This document shows positions 1 through 7,709 of a stretch of DNA of 54,259 nt, one piece after another; the stretch's first letter is position 1; the number at the start of each line of letters is the position of its first letter. This stretch comes from Planktomarina sp. GTDB lineage: Bacteria; Pseudomonadota; Alphaproteobacteria; Rhodobacterales; Rhodobacteraceae. The stretch covers positions 1 to 54,259 of the forward strand of contig JAHDBC010000018.1 of assembly GCA_020630595.1 (NCBI GenBank). Reading direction: 5' to 3'. Under the pieces are notes generated by a model. The model ran no database searches. It was not told the DNA's origin and saw only the letters and a list, made by a program, of their open reading frames with translations. A program made the translations under genes and the position numbers.

Positions 1-928
1 CAAACATTTCCATCTGGTCCATTTTGCCGTCGGACAATTGAACGCCATAGATTTTAAACCGTTCTTTGCCTTTGGACGCATAATGGTTTTCGGATCCGAT
101 GAACCCTTCTTTGCCGGGGGACACTGTGAAATCCAAACCCAATTCCCACAGCGTGTCGCCACAGGTTTCGTTTTCAAATGGGAAGGTTTCAGAGTTGTCG
201 CCGGGATAGAACAGCAAATAGCTTTCGATCCGCAGCATATCCAATGTGCTGAACTGGGTCGGGCGCACATCGTCGCCGCCGGATTCCAAAATGCTGTCCC
301 AGATATGGACGGCGTCTTTGGCACGGCAGAAAATTTCATAGCCGCGTTCACCGGTATAGCCTGTGCGGGAAATCATGACATCCTTGCCATACAGCCGCGT
401 CTGCATCAGCCCGAAATAGGCCAGATCGCGCACCGCAGGGATTTCCTTTGCCAGAATATCCACCGACTTTGGCCCCTGCAGCGACATATCGTGCATGTCG
501 TCATCGAATACGACCGAACAGTTCTTGCCAGCCGCAACGGATGTCAGCTGTTCCATACCTGTGCCGGTGCCATGCACGACCAACCATGAATTCAGCGCGA
601 TGTGATAGATGATGCAGTCATCGACAAATTTGCCTTCGCTGTTAAGCATACAGGCATAGGTCGACCGCCCGGGGGCAATCTTTTCCACGTTGCGGGTGGT
701 GACCCGGTCAATGACGTAAGCGGCGTCTGCACCAGACACGTGCACTTTCTTCAAGCCAGATACATCCATTAGGCCTGCGCTTGTGCGGATTGCTTCGTAA
801 TCGGCTTTGGCACGTTCGGGTGTGTCGTCATAGAACCACGCGGTTCCCATGCCGTTCCAGTCTTCCAGTTCCCCACCGATTTCGGCGTGGCGGTGTGCCA
901 ATGCGGAATGTCTCCAGATGATAGCCAT
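1..928 (-). CDS. dmmD: GcvT-family folate-binding protein, probable DmmD (3' end cut by window edge)
   Basis: At least 309 residues are present and the C-terminus lies beyond the left edge. The ATG at 926-928 follows an AGGGGG ribosome site. The protein reads as an aminomethyltransferase (T-protein) fold: SGLMDVSGLKKVHVSG near residue 55, the LQGPKS segment and the RTGYTGERGYEIF segment are typical of the folate-binding GcvT domain. Such proteins hand a one-carbon unit from an N-methyl substrate to tetrahydrofolate. In Ruegeria pomeroyi a GcvT-like gene, dmmD, heads the dimethylamine monooxygenase operon dmmDABC beside amtB, mgsABC and gmaS; that matching order is why the name is proposed. 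dmmABC would then lie off the left edge. The sequence does not resemble the DMSP demethylase DmdA. The family is secure; the symbol is inference. Confidence 0.75.
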   Translation of the reverse strand, partial: MAIIWRHSALAHRHAEIGGELEDWNGMGTAWFYDDTPERAKADYEAIRTSAGLMDVSGLKKVHVSGADAAYVIDRVTTRNVEKIAPGRSTYACMLNSEGKFVDDCIIYHIALNSWLVVHGTGTGMEQLTSVAAGKNCSVVFDDDMHDMSLQGPKSVDILAKEIPAVRDLAYFGLMQTRLYGKDVMISRTGYTGERGYEIFCRAKDAVHIWDSILESGGDDVRPTQFSTLDMLRIESYLLFYPGDNSETFPFENETCGDTLWELGLDFTVSPGKEGFIGSENHYASKGKERFKIYGVQLSDGKMDQMEMF

Positions 929-1001
929 GTTTTCCCCCTGCGGAATCTTGTTGTGTTTGACGGTATTCAGCAGGGGCTGGGATCAAAAATCAACACTGAC
1001 A

Positions 1002-1030
1002 TGCAAATTTTTTTCTTATCAGGCAAATTT
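1002..1030. promoter_or_regulatory. Two GCAAATTT direct repeats exactly 20 bp apart upstream of dmmD
   Basis: GCAAATTT occurs at 1003-1010 and again at 1023-1030, in the same orientation and two helical turns apart. The pair sits about 75-100 bp upstream of the dmmD-like start codon. The rest of the 929-1121 intergenic region holds only the amtB-operon terminator and the AGGGGG ribosome site. The same box recurs upstream of mgsA/amtB, tdm and folD. A regulator binding site is inferred; no promoter was identified with confidence. Confidence 0.4.
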
Positions 1031-1065
1031 TCGGGCTTTTGATGGGTGATCAGGCACCGAAACGG

Positions 1066-1093
1066 AAAAAGGCCGCCCCGGGGGGCGACCTTT
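1066..1093 (-). terminator. Rho-independent terminator of the amtB operon
   Basis: On the minus strand a 12-bp stem pairs 1082-1093 with 1068-1079 (one G-U pair), with a two-base loop and then a T run from the A tract at 1066-1070. It lies 29 bases past the stop of the small membrane protein gene, so it closes the leftward amtB operon before dmmD. Confidence 0.85.
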
Positions 1094-1121
1094 GGATTTC
1101 AAAGAATCAGACGATGTCTGA

Positions 1122-1292
1122 TCACTTGTGGTTCTTGTATTTGGATGACTCTGCCATTTGGCCAACGATCAACGCGCCGACGCAAACAACGATACCCAAC
1201 AAAGCCCAGACACCGGGCATGGATCCACCCGCACCGGGGAAGATTGCTTCCATGCCTTCGGCCCATGCGGCCCCTTCAAATGGAAATCCCAT
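1122..1292 (-). CDS. 56-residue single-pass membrane protein encoded directly behind amtB
   Basis: The frame runs ATG (1290-1292) to TGA (1122-1124), with AGGAAG five bases before the start. It begins 15 bases after the amtB stop and is followed by a clear terminator, so it is the last gene of a two-gene operon. The product starts MGFPFEGAAWAEG, has a Gly/Pro-rich stretch, one hydrophobic helix (about residues 28-44, VWALLGIVVCVGALIVG), and a short polar tail ending KYKNHK. No family is recognised. Its position suggests a partner or stabiliser of the ammonium transporter, but nothing in the sequence proves this. No glnK lies next to amtB here, where one is often found. Confidence 0.7.
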   Translation of the reverse strand: MGFPFEGAAWAEGMEAIFPGAGGSMPGVWALLGIVVCVGALIVGQMAESSKYKNHK

Positions 1293-1307
1293 ATCAGTCT
1301 TCCTTTC

Positions 1308-2693
1308 TTAGCTTGAAGCAGGCGGGGATACCGCGATGCCTTCTGGGTATGCTTGTGCTGGAACTTTAACCGTATCCAGACCAGCGATTTCTGCGGCTTC
1401 TGGGACACGCAACATGCCAGCCATTTTCAGAACCAGCGATGAAACGAAACCAGTGGACAGACCGATTGCGATAAACACAACCGCACCCACCAATTGACCC
1501 ACGAATGATGTCACAGGTGCGCCTTCGCCCAATGCTGCAGGGTAGCCGGATGCCACAATGCCCAGCATCAGCATGCCGTAGATACCGATTGTGCCGTGCA
1601 CGGTGACCGCGCCAACAGCATCATCGATGCCCATGCGTTCCAGAACACCAGCAGCTGGTTTCAGCAGAACGCCCGCGCCAAACGCGATGACAAGCGACAT
1701 TGCAGGATAATAGATATCCAAGCCCGATGCGCAGGAAATGATCCCCGCCAGCGCGCCGGACATCATCCAGAATGGATCACGTGTCATGATCCATGCACCG
1801 ATGATCCCACCAGCAACAGACATCAAGATGTTGAACGACAACGCACCCAGGTTTGTCGGTGTGCCATAGATGGTGGTGTAGTTTGCACCCCATGACCATG
1901 CTTCACCGCCAACAACCAGACAGGCCATCAGGAAGCCCCAGAAACCGACGATAATCAGCATCAGGCCCGTGGCTGTGAACGGCATGTTGTGGCCTGGCAG
2001 ATCATTTGCCGACCCATCGGCGTTGAATTTGCCAATCCGTGGTCCAAGGTTGATCAGAACACCCAGCGCAAAGAAGGCCGCAACTGCGTGAACAAGACCG
2101 GCTGCACCAAAGTCATGCAGGCCCCAGCCCGTGACCAGCCAGCCATCTGCGTGCCAGCCCCAAGCGGCGGCCAGCGTCCAGCTGAACCCACCCAGAATAA
2201 TGGCAAGGATCACAAAACCAACCGTCTGGATCCGTTCGATGACGGCCCCGGACATGATTGATGCTGTTGTGGCGGCAAACAATGTGAATGCGCCCCAGAA
2301 CACGCCATCAATCTGGTCAGCCAAGTTTGGCCCCATGTAGGCAGCACTTGGTCCCCATGCCAACGCGATGGACCCGGCGTATTCCGCGCCAGAAATGCCG
2401 TTCGGACCAGCAGAAAGGCTGAACCCTGTGGGCATCGCCCAATAGACCCACCAACCAAAGAAATAGAACGCAGGAATAACAAACGCGAACGCCAGAATGT
2501 TTTTCACGCCCGACGACAGGGCGTTCTTTGCACGCGAAGCCCCCATTTCATACGCAAGAAAGCCCGCGTGAATAATGATCATCAGCGGGATTGTCAGATA
2601 ATAATAGGCTTCGGCAAACATCGTGTTGGTCAGATTGCCTTTGGCCTCGATCGCTGCGACCTGCGCAGCGAGTTCAGCAAGTTGTTCTTCCAC
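1308..2693 (-). CDS. amtB: Ammonium transporter, Amt/MEP/Rh family
   Basis: This 461-residue inner-membrane protein carries many hydrophobic segments. It shows Amt landmarks: an acidic N-terminal stretch (VEEQLAELAAQVAAIEAKGN), a DFGAAGLVH-type segment, and VHGTIGIYG near the C-terminal half. It should move ammonium or ammonia across the membrane. The start is a GTG at 2691-2693 preceded by AAGGAGGGATCCC; longer in-frame extension upstream has no ribosome site and would run into the promoter region. It is divergent from mgsA and followed 15 bases later by a small membrane protein gene. Linkage to the methylamine genes suggests it recaptures ammonium released from methylamine nitrogen, or takes up methylammonium. 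Which substrate matters is inference. Confidence 0.93.
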   Translation of the reverse strand: MEEQLAELAAQVAAIEAKGNLTNTMFAEAYYYLTIPLMIIIHAGFLAYEMGASRAKNALSSGVKNILAFAFVIPAFYFFGWWVYWAMPTGFSLSAGPNGISGAEYAGSIALAWGPSAAYMGPNLADQIDGVFWGAFTLFAATTASIMSGAVIERIQTVGFVILAIILGGFSWTLAAAWGWHADGWLVTGWGLHDFGAAGLVHAVAAFFALGVLINLGPRIGKFNADGSANDLPGHNMPFTATGLMLIIVGFWGFLMACLVVGGEAWSWGANYTTIYGTPTNLGALSFNILMSVAGGIIGAWIMTRDPFWMMSGALAGIISCASGLDIYYPAMSLVIAFGAGVLLKPAAGVLERMGIDDAVGAVTVHGTIGIYGMLMLGIVASGYPAALGEGAPVTSFVGQLVGAVVFIAIGLSTGFVSSLVLKMAGMLRVPEAAEIAGLDTVKVPAQAYPEGIAVSPPASS

Positions 2694-2802
2694 GGGATCC
2701 CTCCTTGTTGTTTCCCCAACGCGTCCTTTTTCTTTGTGCACAAAGACGCTGTCGGAAATGAAACATGGGATGTCCGTTCTGCCTAGTGTTTTTTGCCTAA
2801 GA

Positions 2803-2852
2803 TGAAAAAAAGTTTCCCGACAGTTGAGAGTGCAAATTTTTGGTGCTAGCGT
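2803..2852 (+). promoter_or_regulatory. Candidate mgsA promoter with two shared operator-like boxes
   Basis: The 204-bp divergent amtB/mgsA region contains TGAAAAAAAGTTTCC (2803-2817), a 13/15 match to the inverted repeat upstream of tdm. A -35-like TTGAGA (2824-2829) is separated by 17 bp from TAGCGT (2847-2852). TGCAAATTTTT (2831-2841) lies inside that spacer, a position suited to repression. The promoter call is weak because the -10 matches only 3 of 6 consensus bases. Confidence 0.35.
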
Positions 2853-2897
2853 CTGATTCACCCTGTCCGCTTGGACGTCTGGAGGAGGGACACGCCC

Positions 2898-3824
2898 ATG
2901 TGTGGGATCGTCGGATTGTTTTTAAAAGATGAAACGTTGCAACCCAAGTTGGGTGCGATGTTGACTGATATGCTGATCACCATGACAGATCGTGGGCCTG
3001 ACAGTGCTGGGATCGCAATTTATGGTGCCGGATCAAATGGTAACGCAAAGTTGACCGTTCAATCTGACACCCCTGATGAAGATTTCGAAAAGCTGAAAAA
3101 AGATCTGAAAAAAGAGATCAAGGGCGATGTCGAAATGACGATCAACAGCACCCACGCCGTGCTGGAAATCCGTGCAGATCAGGTCGCAGCAGCCCGTGCG
3201 GCCTTGCGCGAAATTCGCCCCAATGTGCGGGTGATGAGCCGGGGTGAATCGCTGGAAATCTACAAAGAAGTTGGATTGCCCAAAGATGTGGCAGCCCGGT
3301 TTGATGTGTCATCCATGGGCGGAACCCATGGAATCGGCCATACGCGCATGGCGACCGAATCAGCCGTGACCACGATGGGGGCACACCCTTTCAACACCGG
3401 CGATGACCAATGTCTGGTGCACAATGGATCGCTTTCGAACCACAATTCCCTGCGCCGCAAGCTGCGGCGTGAAGGCATTCACATTGAAACCGAAAACGAT
3501 ACCGAAGTGGGTGCGGCCTATCTGACGTGGCGCATGCAAAACGGGGCGACCCTGGGGGAAGCGCTGGAAAGCGGCCTGAATGATCTGGACGGTTTCTTTA
3601 CATTCGTCGTCGGTACCAAAGACGGTTTTGGCGTGGTGCGTGATCCGATTGCCTGCAAGCCCGCTGTGATGGCCGAAACCGACCAGTATGTTGCGTTCGG
3701 ATCGGAATACCGTGCGCTTGTGAATTTGCCGGGGATTGAAACAGCCCGTGTGTGGGAACCAGAACCAGCCACCGTCTATTTCTGGAGCCACAACGATTCC
3801 ACCCTGACTGAAAAGGCCGCCTAA
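2898..3824 (+). CDS. mgsA: N-methylglutamate synthase subunit A (class II glutamine amidotransferase)
   Basis: The 308-residue product begins MCGIVGLF, so Cys2 becomes the N-terminal nucleophile of an Ntn-type glutaminase; this fixes the start at 2898, with GGAGGAGGGA upstream. GIGHTRMATES and VHNGSLSNH are amidotransferase landmarks. In the N-methylglutamate pathway MgsABC converts gamma-glutamylmethylamide (from GmaS) and 2-oxoglutarate to N-methylglutamate and glutamate. MgsA resembles the amidotransferase domain of glutamate synthase (GlxB in rhizobia). It is the first gene of mgsABC; the next start lies one base after its stop. An insertion around residues 50-120 carries a charged helix (KLKKDLKKEIKG). 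Confidence 0.9.
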   Translation: MCGIVGLFLKDETLQPKLGAMLTDMLITMTDRGPDSAGIAIYGAGSNGNAKLTVQSDTPDEDFEKLKKDLKKEIKGDVEMTINSTHAVLEIRADQVAAARAALREIRPNVRVMSRGESLEIYKEVGLPKDVAARFDVSSMGGTHGIGHTRMATESAVTTMGAHPFNTGDDQCLVHNGSLSNHNSLRRKLRREGIHIETENDTEVGAAYLTWRMQNGATLGEALESGLNDLDGFFTFVVGTKDGFGVVRDPIACKPAVMAETDQYVAFGSEYRALVNLPGIETARVWEPEPATVYFWSHNDSTLTEKAA

Positions 3825-3825
3825 G

Positions 3826-4509
3826 ATGCAAACGCTTGATCTTTCTGAAATTGGTTTGCGTGAAGTCAACAAGGCACTTCATGCGCAATCTGACGACACC
3901 AACCAGACCGCATGGACCATCGAAAATGCGCGCGGGTCCCATGCGATTGCCTGTGGTTTGGATGCGCCGATCGAAGTGACGGTGAAAGGATCCACCGGAT
4001 ATTATTGTGGTGGCATGAACAAACAGGCCACGATCAACGTCCATGGGTCGGCCGGACCCGGCACAGGCGAAAACATCATGTCCGGCAAAATCGTCATCGA
4101 AGGCGATGCCAGCCAGTATCTGGGGGCCACGGGCCATGGTGGGCTGATCGTTGTTAAGGGCAATGCATCCAGCCGCTGCGGCATTTCCATGAAGGGCGTG
4201 AATATCGTGGTTCAGGGCAACATCGGCCATATGTCCGCGTTCATGGGCCAATCGGGAAATCTGGTTGTTTTGGGCGATGCAGGCGATGCACTGGGTGACA
4301 GTTGTTACGAAGCGCGGTTCTTTGTGCGCGGCGAGGTTAAATCGCTTGGCGCCGATTGCGAAAAGAAAGAAATGCGCCCCGAACATATTGAATTTCTGAA
4401 AGAAATTCTGGCCGAAGCCGGCATGGATGCAGATCCATCGGAATTCACACGCTACGGGTCAGCCCGCAACCTGTACAACTTCGACGTCGATAACGCCGGC
4501 GCGTATTAA
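3826..4509 (+). CDS. mgsB: N-methylglutamate synthase subunit B (GXGXG-repeat protein)
   Basis: This 227-residue protein is built of repeated Gly-rich turns (GSTGYYCGGMNKQ, GHGGLIVVKGNASS, GQSGNLVVLGDAGDALG), matching the GXGXG beta-helix domain at the C-terminus of glutamate synthase large subunits. In MgsABC it is the structural subunit that joins the glutaminase and FMN subunits (GlxC in rhizobia). The start follows the mgsA stop by one base, and mgsC starts 13 bases after its own stop, so the three are surely co-translated from one mRNA. Confidence 0.9.
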   Translation: MQTLDLSEIGLREVNKALHAQSDDTNQTAWTIENARGSHAIACGLDAPIEVTVKGSTGYYCGGMNKQATINVHGSAGPGTGENIMSGKIVIEGDASQYLGATGHGGLIVVKGNASSRCGISMKGVNIVVQGNIGHMSAFMGQSGNLVVLGDAGDALGDSCYEARFFVRGEVKSLGADCEKKEMRPEHIEFLKEILAEAGMDADPSEFTRYGSARNLYNFDVDNAGAY

Positions 4510-4522
4510 GGATACTGGAAAG

Positions 4523-5869
4523 ATGAACAAACATACTCCAAACGGTATCCCGCATACCACACCGCGCCAGTCCGCGACCTTCACACAGGACATCAATTCC
4601 GACATCCGCCGGGCGGCGGCCACAGGGATTTATGACATTCGCGGGGGGGGCGCAAAACGCAAGGTTCCATCTTTTGATGACCTGTTGTTCATGGGCGCAT
4701 CGATCAGCCGTTACCCATTGGAAGGTTACCGTGAAAAATGCGAAACCAATGTGACCATTGGCGGATTGCATGCAGAAAACCCGATTGAACTTGATATCCC
4801 CGTTACCATTGCGGGCATGTCTTTTGGCGCACTATCTGGCCCCGCAAAAGAAGCGTTGGGTCGCGGCGCATCGGCTGCGGGGACATCGACAACCACAGGC
4901 GACGGTGGCATGACGCCCGAAGAACGCGGGCATTCCAAAAAGCTGGTCTATCAATATCTGCCGTCACGCTACGGGATGAACCCCGATGATCTGCGCAAGG
5001 CGGACGCCATTGAAATCGTCGTCGGGCAGGGCGCAAAGCCGGGCGGTGGCGGCATGTTGCTGGGTCAAAAGATTTCTGACCGCGTGGCGGAAATGCGCAA
5101 CCTGCCCAAAGGCATCGACCAACGGTCTGCTTGCCGCCATCCGGATTGGACAGGCCCCGATGATCTGGAAATCAAAATTCTTGAATTGCGCGAAATCACC
5201 GGCTGGAAAGTGCCAATCTATGTAAAGGTTGCCGGGGCGCGGCCTTATTACGACACCACATTGGCCGTGAAAGCAGGGGCAGATGCCGTTGTTTTGGATG
5301 GGATGCAGGGCGGCACGGCTGCGACGCAAGATGTGTTCATCGAACACGTCGGGCAACCCACGCTGGCGATTGTGCGGCCAGCGGTGAAAGCGCTGCAGGA
5401 TTTGGGCATGCATCGCAAGGTGTCATTGATCCTGTCAGGCGGGATTCGGTCCGGCGCTGATGTGGCGAAGGCCATGGCGCTGGGGGCGGATGCCGTTGCC
5501 ATTGGAACCGCTGCGTTGATTGCGTTGGGTGACAATGACCCGAAATGGGAAGCGGAATATAATGCGCTGGGCACAACGGCCGGGGCCTATGACGACTGGC
5601 ACGAAGGCAAAGACCCCGCTGGCATCACCACCCAGGACCCCGAATTGATGGCACGGTTTGATCCCATCGAAGGGGGCCGCCGCCTGAAAAACTATCTGAA
5701 GGTGATGACACTGGAAGCGCAGACCATCGCGCGTGCCTGTGGCAAAAACCACCTTCACAATCTGGAACCAGAAGATCTGGTCGCCCTGACGATGGAGGCC
5801 GCAGCAATGGCGCAGGTCCCGTTGGCAGGGACAGACTGGTACCCCGGCAAACCCGGCACATCATATTAA
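4523..5869 (+). CDS. mgsC: N-methylglutamate synthase subunit C (FMN-binding glutamate synthase-like)
   Basis: The 448-residue product matches the FMN/synthase domain of glutamate synthase: GMSFGALSG, the phosphate-binding segments ILSGGIRSGADVAKAMALGADAVAIGT, and GITTQDPEL. It should form N-methylglutamate with MgsAB. The ATG at 4523 was chosen because upstream in-frame codons lie inside mgsB. The region between TAALIALG and GITTQDPEL, where classical glutamate synthases carry three [3Fe-4S] cysteines, has none here (GTTAGAYDDWHEGKDPA instead). The enzyme therefore probably lacks that cluster, which may be usual for GlxD/MgsC proteins. A strong terminator follows nine bases after the stop. 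Confidence 0.9.
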   Translation: MNKHTPNGIPHTTPRQSATFTQDINSDIRRAAATGIYDIRGGGAKRKVPSFDDLLFMGASISRYPLEGYREKCETNVTIGGLHAENPIELDIPVTIAGMSFGALSGPAKEALGRGASAAGTSTTTGDGGMTPEERGHSKKLVYQYLPSRYGMNPDDLRKADAIEIVVGQGAKPGGGGMLLGQKISDRVAEMRNLPKGIDQRSACRHPDWTGPDDLEIKILELREITGWKVPIYVKVAGARPYYDTTLAVKAGADAVVLDGMQGGTAATQDVFIEHVGQPTLAIVRPAVKALQDLGMHRKVSLILSGGIRSGADVAKAMALGADAVAIGTAALIALGDNDPKWEAEYNALGTTAGAYDDWHEGKDPAGITTQDPELMARFDPIEGGRRLKNYLKVMTLEAQTIARACGKNHLHNLEPEDLVALTMEAAAMAQVPLAGTDWYPGKPGTSY

Positions 5870-5877
5870 AACAAACC

Positions 5878-5908
5878 AAAAAGGCGCGTTCACAGGACGC
5901 GCCTTTTT
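5878..5908 (+). terminator. Terminator between mgsC and gmaS
   Basis: A perfect 11-bp stem (AAAAAGGCGCG at 5878-5888 with its complement at 5898-5908) closes a nine-base loop and ends in five T. It separates mgsABC from gmaS, so gmaS either has its own promoter in the 48 bases that follow or depends on read-through. Confidence 0.85.
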
Positions 5909-5956
5909 GTCTTAACTGCAAACACAAAACAAAAGACGACAACAGGGAGCACGATC

Positions 5957-7285
5957 ATGGCAAAAGATCTTGCAAAATTCGCCGAAGACAATGGCGTCAA
6001 ATACTTCATGATATCATTCACCGACCTGTTCGGGGGACAGCGCGCCAAACTTGTGCCCGCCCGCGCGATTGCAGACATGCAAGAAGACGGTGCTGGTTTT
6101 GCGGGGTTTGCGACATGGCTTGATCTGACGCCAGCACACCCCGATATGTTGGCAGTCCCGGATCCTGATGCTGTGATCATCCTGCCATGGAACAAGGAAA
6201 TTGCATGGGTTCCAGCCGATTGTGTGATGGAAGACGAACCCGTCGAACAGGCCCCGCGCAACGTTCTGCGCAAATTGATTGCAGAGGCTGCTGAAGAAGG
6301 CATGCATGTCAAAACCGGGATCGAAGCAGAATTTTTCCTGCTGACGCCCGAAGGCGATGCGATTTCCGACCCATTCGATACCGCAGCCAAACCCTGTTAT
6401 GATCAACAGGCGTTCATGCGCCGTTTGGATGTGATCCGCGAAATCAGTGATCACATGCTGGAACTGGGCTGGAACCCATACCAAAACGACCACGAAGATG
6501 CGAACGGCCAGTGGGAAATGAACTGGGATTTCGACGATGCGCTGCGCACCGCCGACAAGCATTCCTTCTTCAAGTTCATGGCGAAATGCGTGGCTGAAAA
6601 ACACGGCTACCGCGCAACATTCATGCCGAAACCTGTCGAAGGGCTGACCGGAAACGGCTGTCACGCGCATATTTCCGTTTGGGATGCACCGGGTGCTGCG
6701 TCCAAGGTCAACGTCTTTGCGGGTGAAGGCGAAGGCCAAACCGGCGAAGTGGGATTGTCTGAACGTGGCAAGCATTTCCTGGGCGGGATCATGAAACACG
6801 CCAGTGCGCTGGCCGCGATTACCAATCCAACGGTCAACAGCTACAAACGGATCAATGCGCCACGCACCATGTCAGGTGCGACATGGGCCCCCAACACCGT
6901 GACCTGGACCGGAAACAACCGCACACACATGGTGCGCGTGCCTGGCCCCGGCCGGTTTGAATTGCGCCTGCCTGATGGCGCAGCCAACCCGTATCTGTTG
7001 CAGGCCGTGATCATTGCCGCTGGTTTGTCTGGCATCCGATCCAAGGCGGACCCGGGAAAACGCCACGATATCGACATGTATGCCGAAGGCCACAAGGTGC
7101 GCGGCGCGCCAAAGCTGCCGCTGAACATGCTGGATGCCTTGCGTGAATACGACAAGGACAAAGGCCTGAAATCCGCGATGGGCGATGAATTCAGTGCCGC
7201 ATATCTGAAGATGAAGATGGAAGAATGGAATTCCTACGTCAGTCACTTCAGCGAATGGGAAAAGCAGAACACGTTGGATATCTGA
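5957..7285 (+). CDS. gmaS: Gamma-glutamylmethylamide synthetase (glutamine synthetase-like)
   Basis: A 442-residue glutamine synthetase-fold protein. GIEAEFFLL (about residue 118), the GNGCHAHISVW metal/substrate segment, NSYKRINAPRTMSGATW and the RVPGPGRFELRLPDGAANPYL ATP-site segment are all present. GmaS uses ATP to join methylamine to glutamate, giving gamma-glutamylmethylamide, the substrate of MgsABC. It is told apart from ordinary GlnA by its place beside mgsABC and tmm/tdm and by sequence type; the sequence alone cannot exclude a GlnT-like role. GGGAG lies nine bases before the start. A hairpin terminator follows. Confidence 0.88.
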   Translation: MAKDLAKFAEDNGVKYFMISFTDLFGGQRAKLVPARAIADMQEDGAGFAGFATWLDLTPAHPDMLAVPDPDAVIILPWNKEIAWVPADCVMEDEPVEQAPRNVLRKLIAEAAEEGMHVKTGIEAEFFLLTPEGDAISDPFDTAAKPCYDQQAFMRRLDVIREISDHMLELGWNPYQNDHEDANGQWEMNWDFDDALRTADKHSFFKFMAKCVAEKHGYRATFMPKPVEGLTGNGCHAHISVWDAPGAASKVNVFAGEGEGQTGEVGLSERGKHFLGGIMKHASALAAITNPTVNSYKRINAPRTMSGATWAPNTVTWTGNNRTHMVRVPGPGRFELRLPDGAANPYLLQAVIIAAGLSGIRSKADPGKRHDIDMYAEGHKVRGAPKLPLNMLDALREYDKDKGLKSAMGDEFSAAYLKMKMEEWNSYVSHFSEWEKQNTLDI

Positions 7286-7305
7286 TCTGGCACACGGGGA
7301 ATTGC

Positions 7306-7335
7306 AAAAGGCCGCCTGAAAACGGGCGGCCTTTT
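7306..7335. terminator. Bidirectional terminator between gmaS and the RidA-like gene
   Basis: AAAAGGCCGCC (7306-7316) pairs perfectly with GGCGGCCTTTT (7325-7335) around an eight-base loop. The A and T runs on both sides let it work on both strands, ending gmaS on the plus strand and the ridA-like gene on the minus strand. Confidence 0.85.
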
Positions 7336-7340
7336 CTGGT

Positions 7341-7682
7341 TTAGTCGTACGCGGCATCCACGATGATTTCGACTTTCAATTCGGCCCGTGCCAGCTTTGC
7401 TTCGCCACAGGCGCGGGCAGGTGCGTGACCGCTGGGAACCCACGCGTTCCAGACTTCGTTCAACCCCTTGAAGTCAGACATATCCGCAAGCCAGATCGTC
7501 GCACGCAGCATTTTTTCGCGCGATGATCCGGCCTGAACCAGCAGATCATCAATCTTGGCAAGGCAATCGCGCACCTGTTGCTGGATGGTTTCGCCTTCTG
7601 CGACTTGCCCGGATAGATAGGCCACCCCGTTGTGCTTCACGATTTTAGAGGCCCGTTCCCCCGTATCAATCCGTTCGATCAT
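7341..7682 (-). CDS. RidA (YjgF/YER057c/UK114) family protein
   Basis: The 113-residue protein has the RidA pattern: YLSGQVAEG near the N-terminus, [17 protein letters not shown] in the middle, and VEIIVDA at the C-terminus. Family members form cytosolic trimers. Many hydrolyse reactive enamines and imines, such as those released by amino-acid oxidases or PLP enzymes. The conserved Arg of active deaminases ([16 protein letters not shown] region) appears present. It is the second gene of a leftward pair, 27 bases after a DadA-like oxidase, an enzyme type whose imine product RidA would hydrolyse. AAAGGA precedes the start. Confidence 0.85.
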   Translation of the reverse strand: MIERIDTGERASKIVKHNGVAYLSGQVAEGETIQQQVRDCLAKIDDLLVQAGSSREKMLRATIWLADMSDFKGLNEVWNAWVPSGHAPARACGEAKLARAELKVEIIVDAAYD

Positions 7683-7709
7683 ATCCTGTCCTTTCGATGC
7701 TGCGCGGGC

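Noticed and set aside
38-589. 183-codon plus-strand frame at the left edge
   Set aside because: Antisense of the GcvT-like gene, whose folate-binding segments are unmistakable.
1-928. DMSP demethylase DmdA as identity of the left-edge GcvT-like protein
   Set aside because: N-terminal sequence and context (amtB, mgsABC, gmaS) fit DmmD rather than DmdA.
2694-2861. N-terminal extension of AmtB by about 56 residues
   Set aside because: The GTG at 2691-2693 has an excellent ribosome site, and extension would consume the divergent promoter region.
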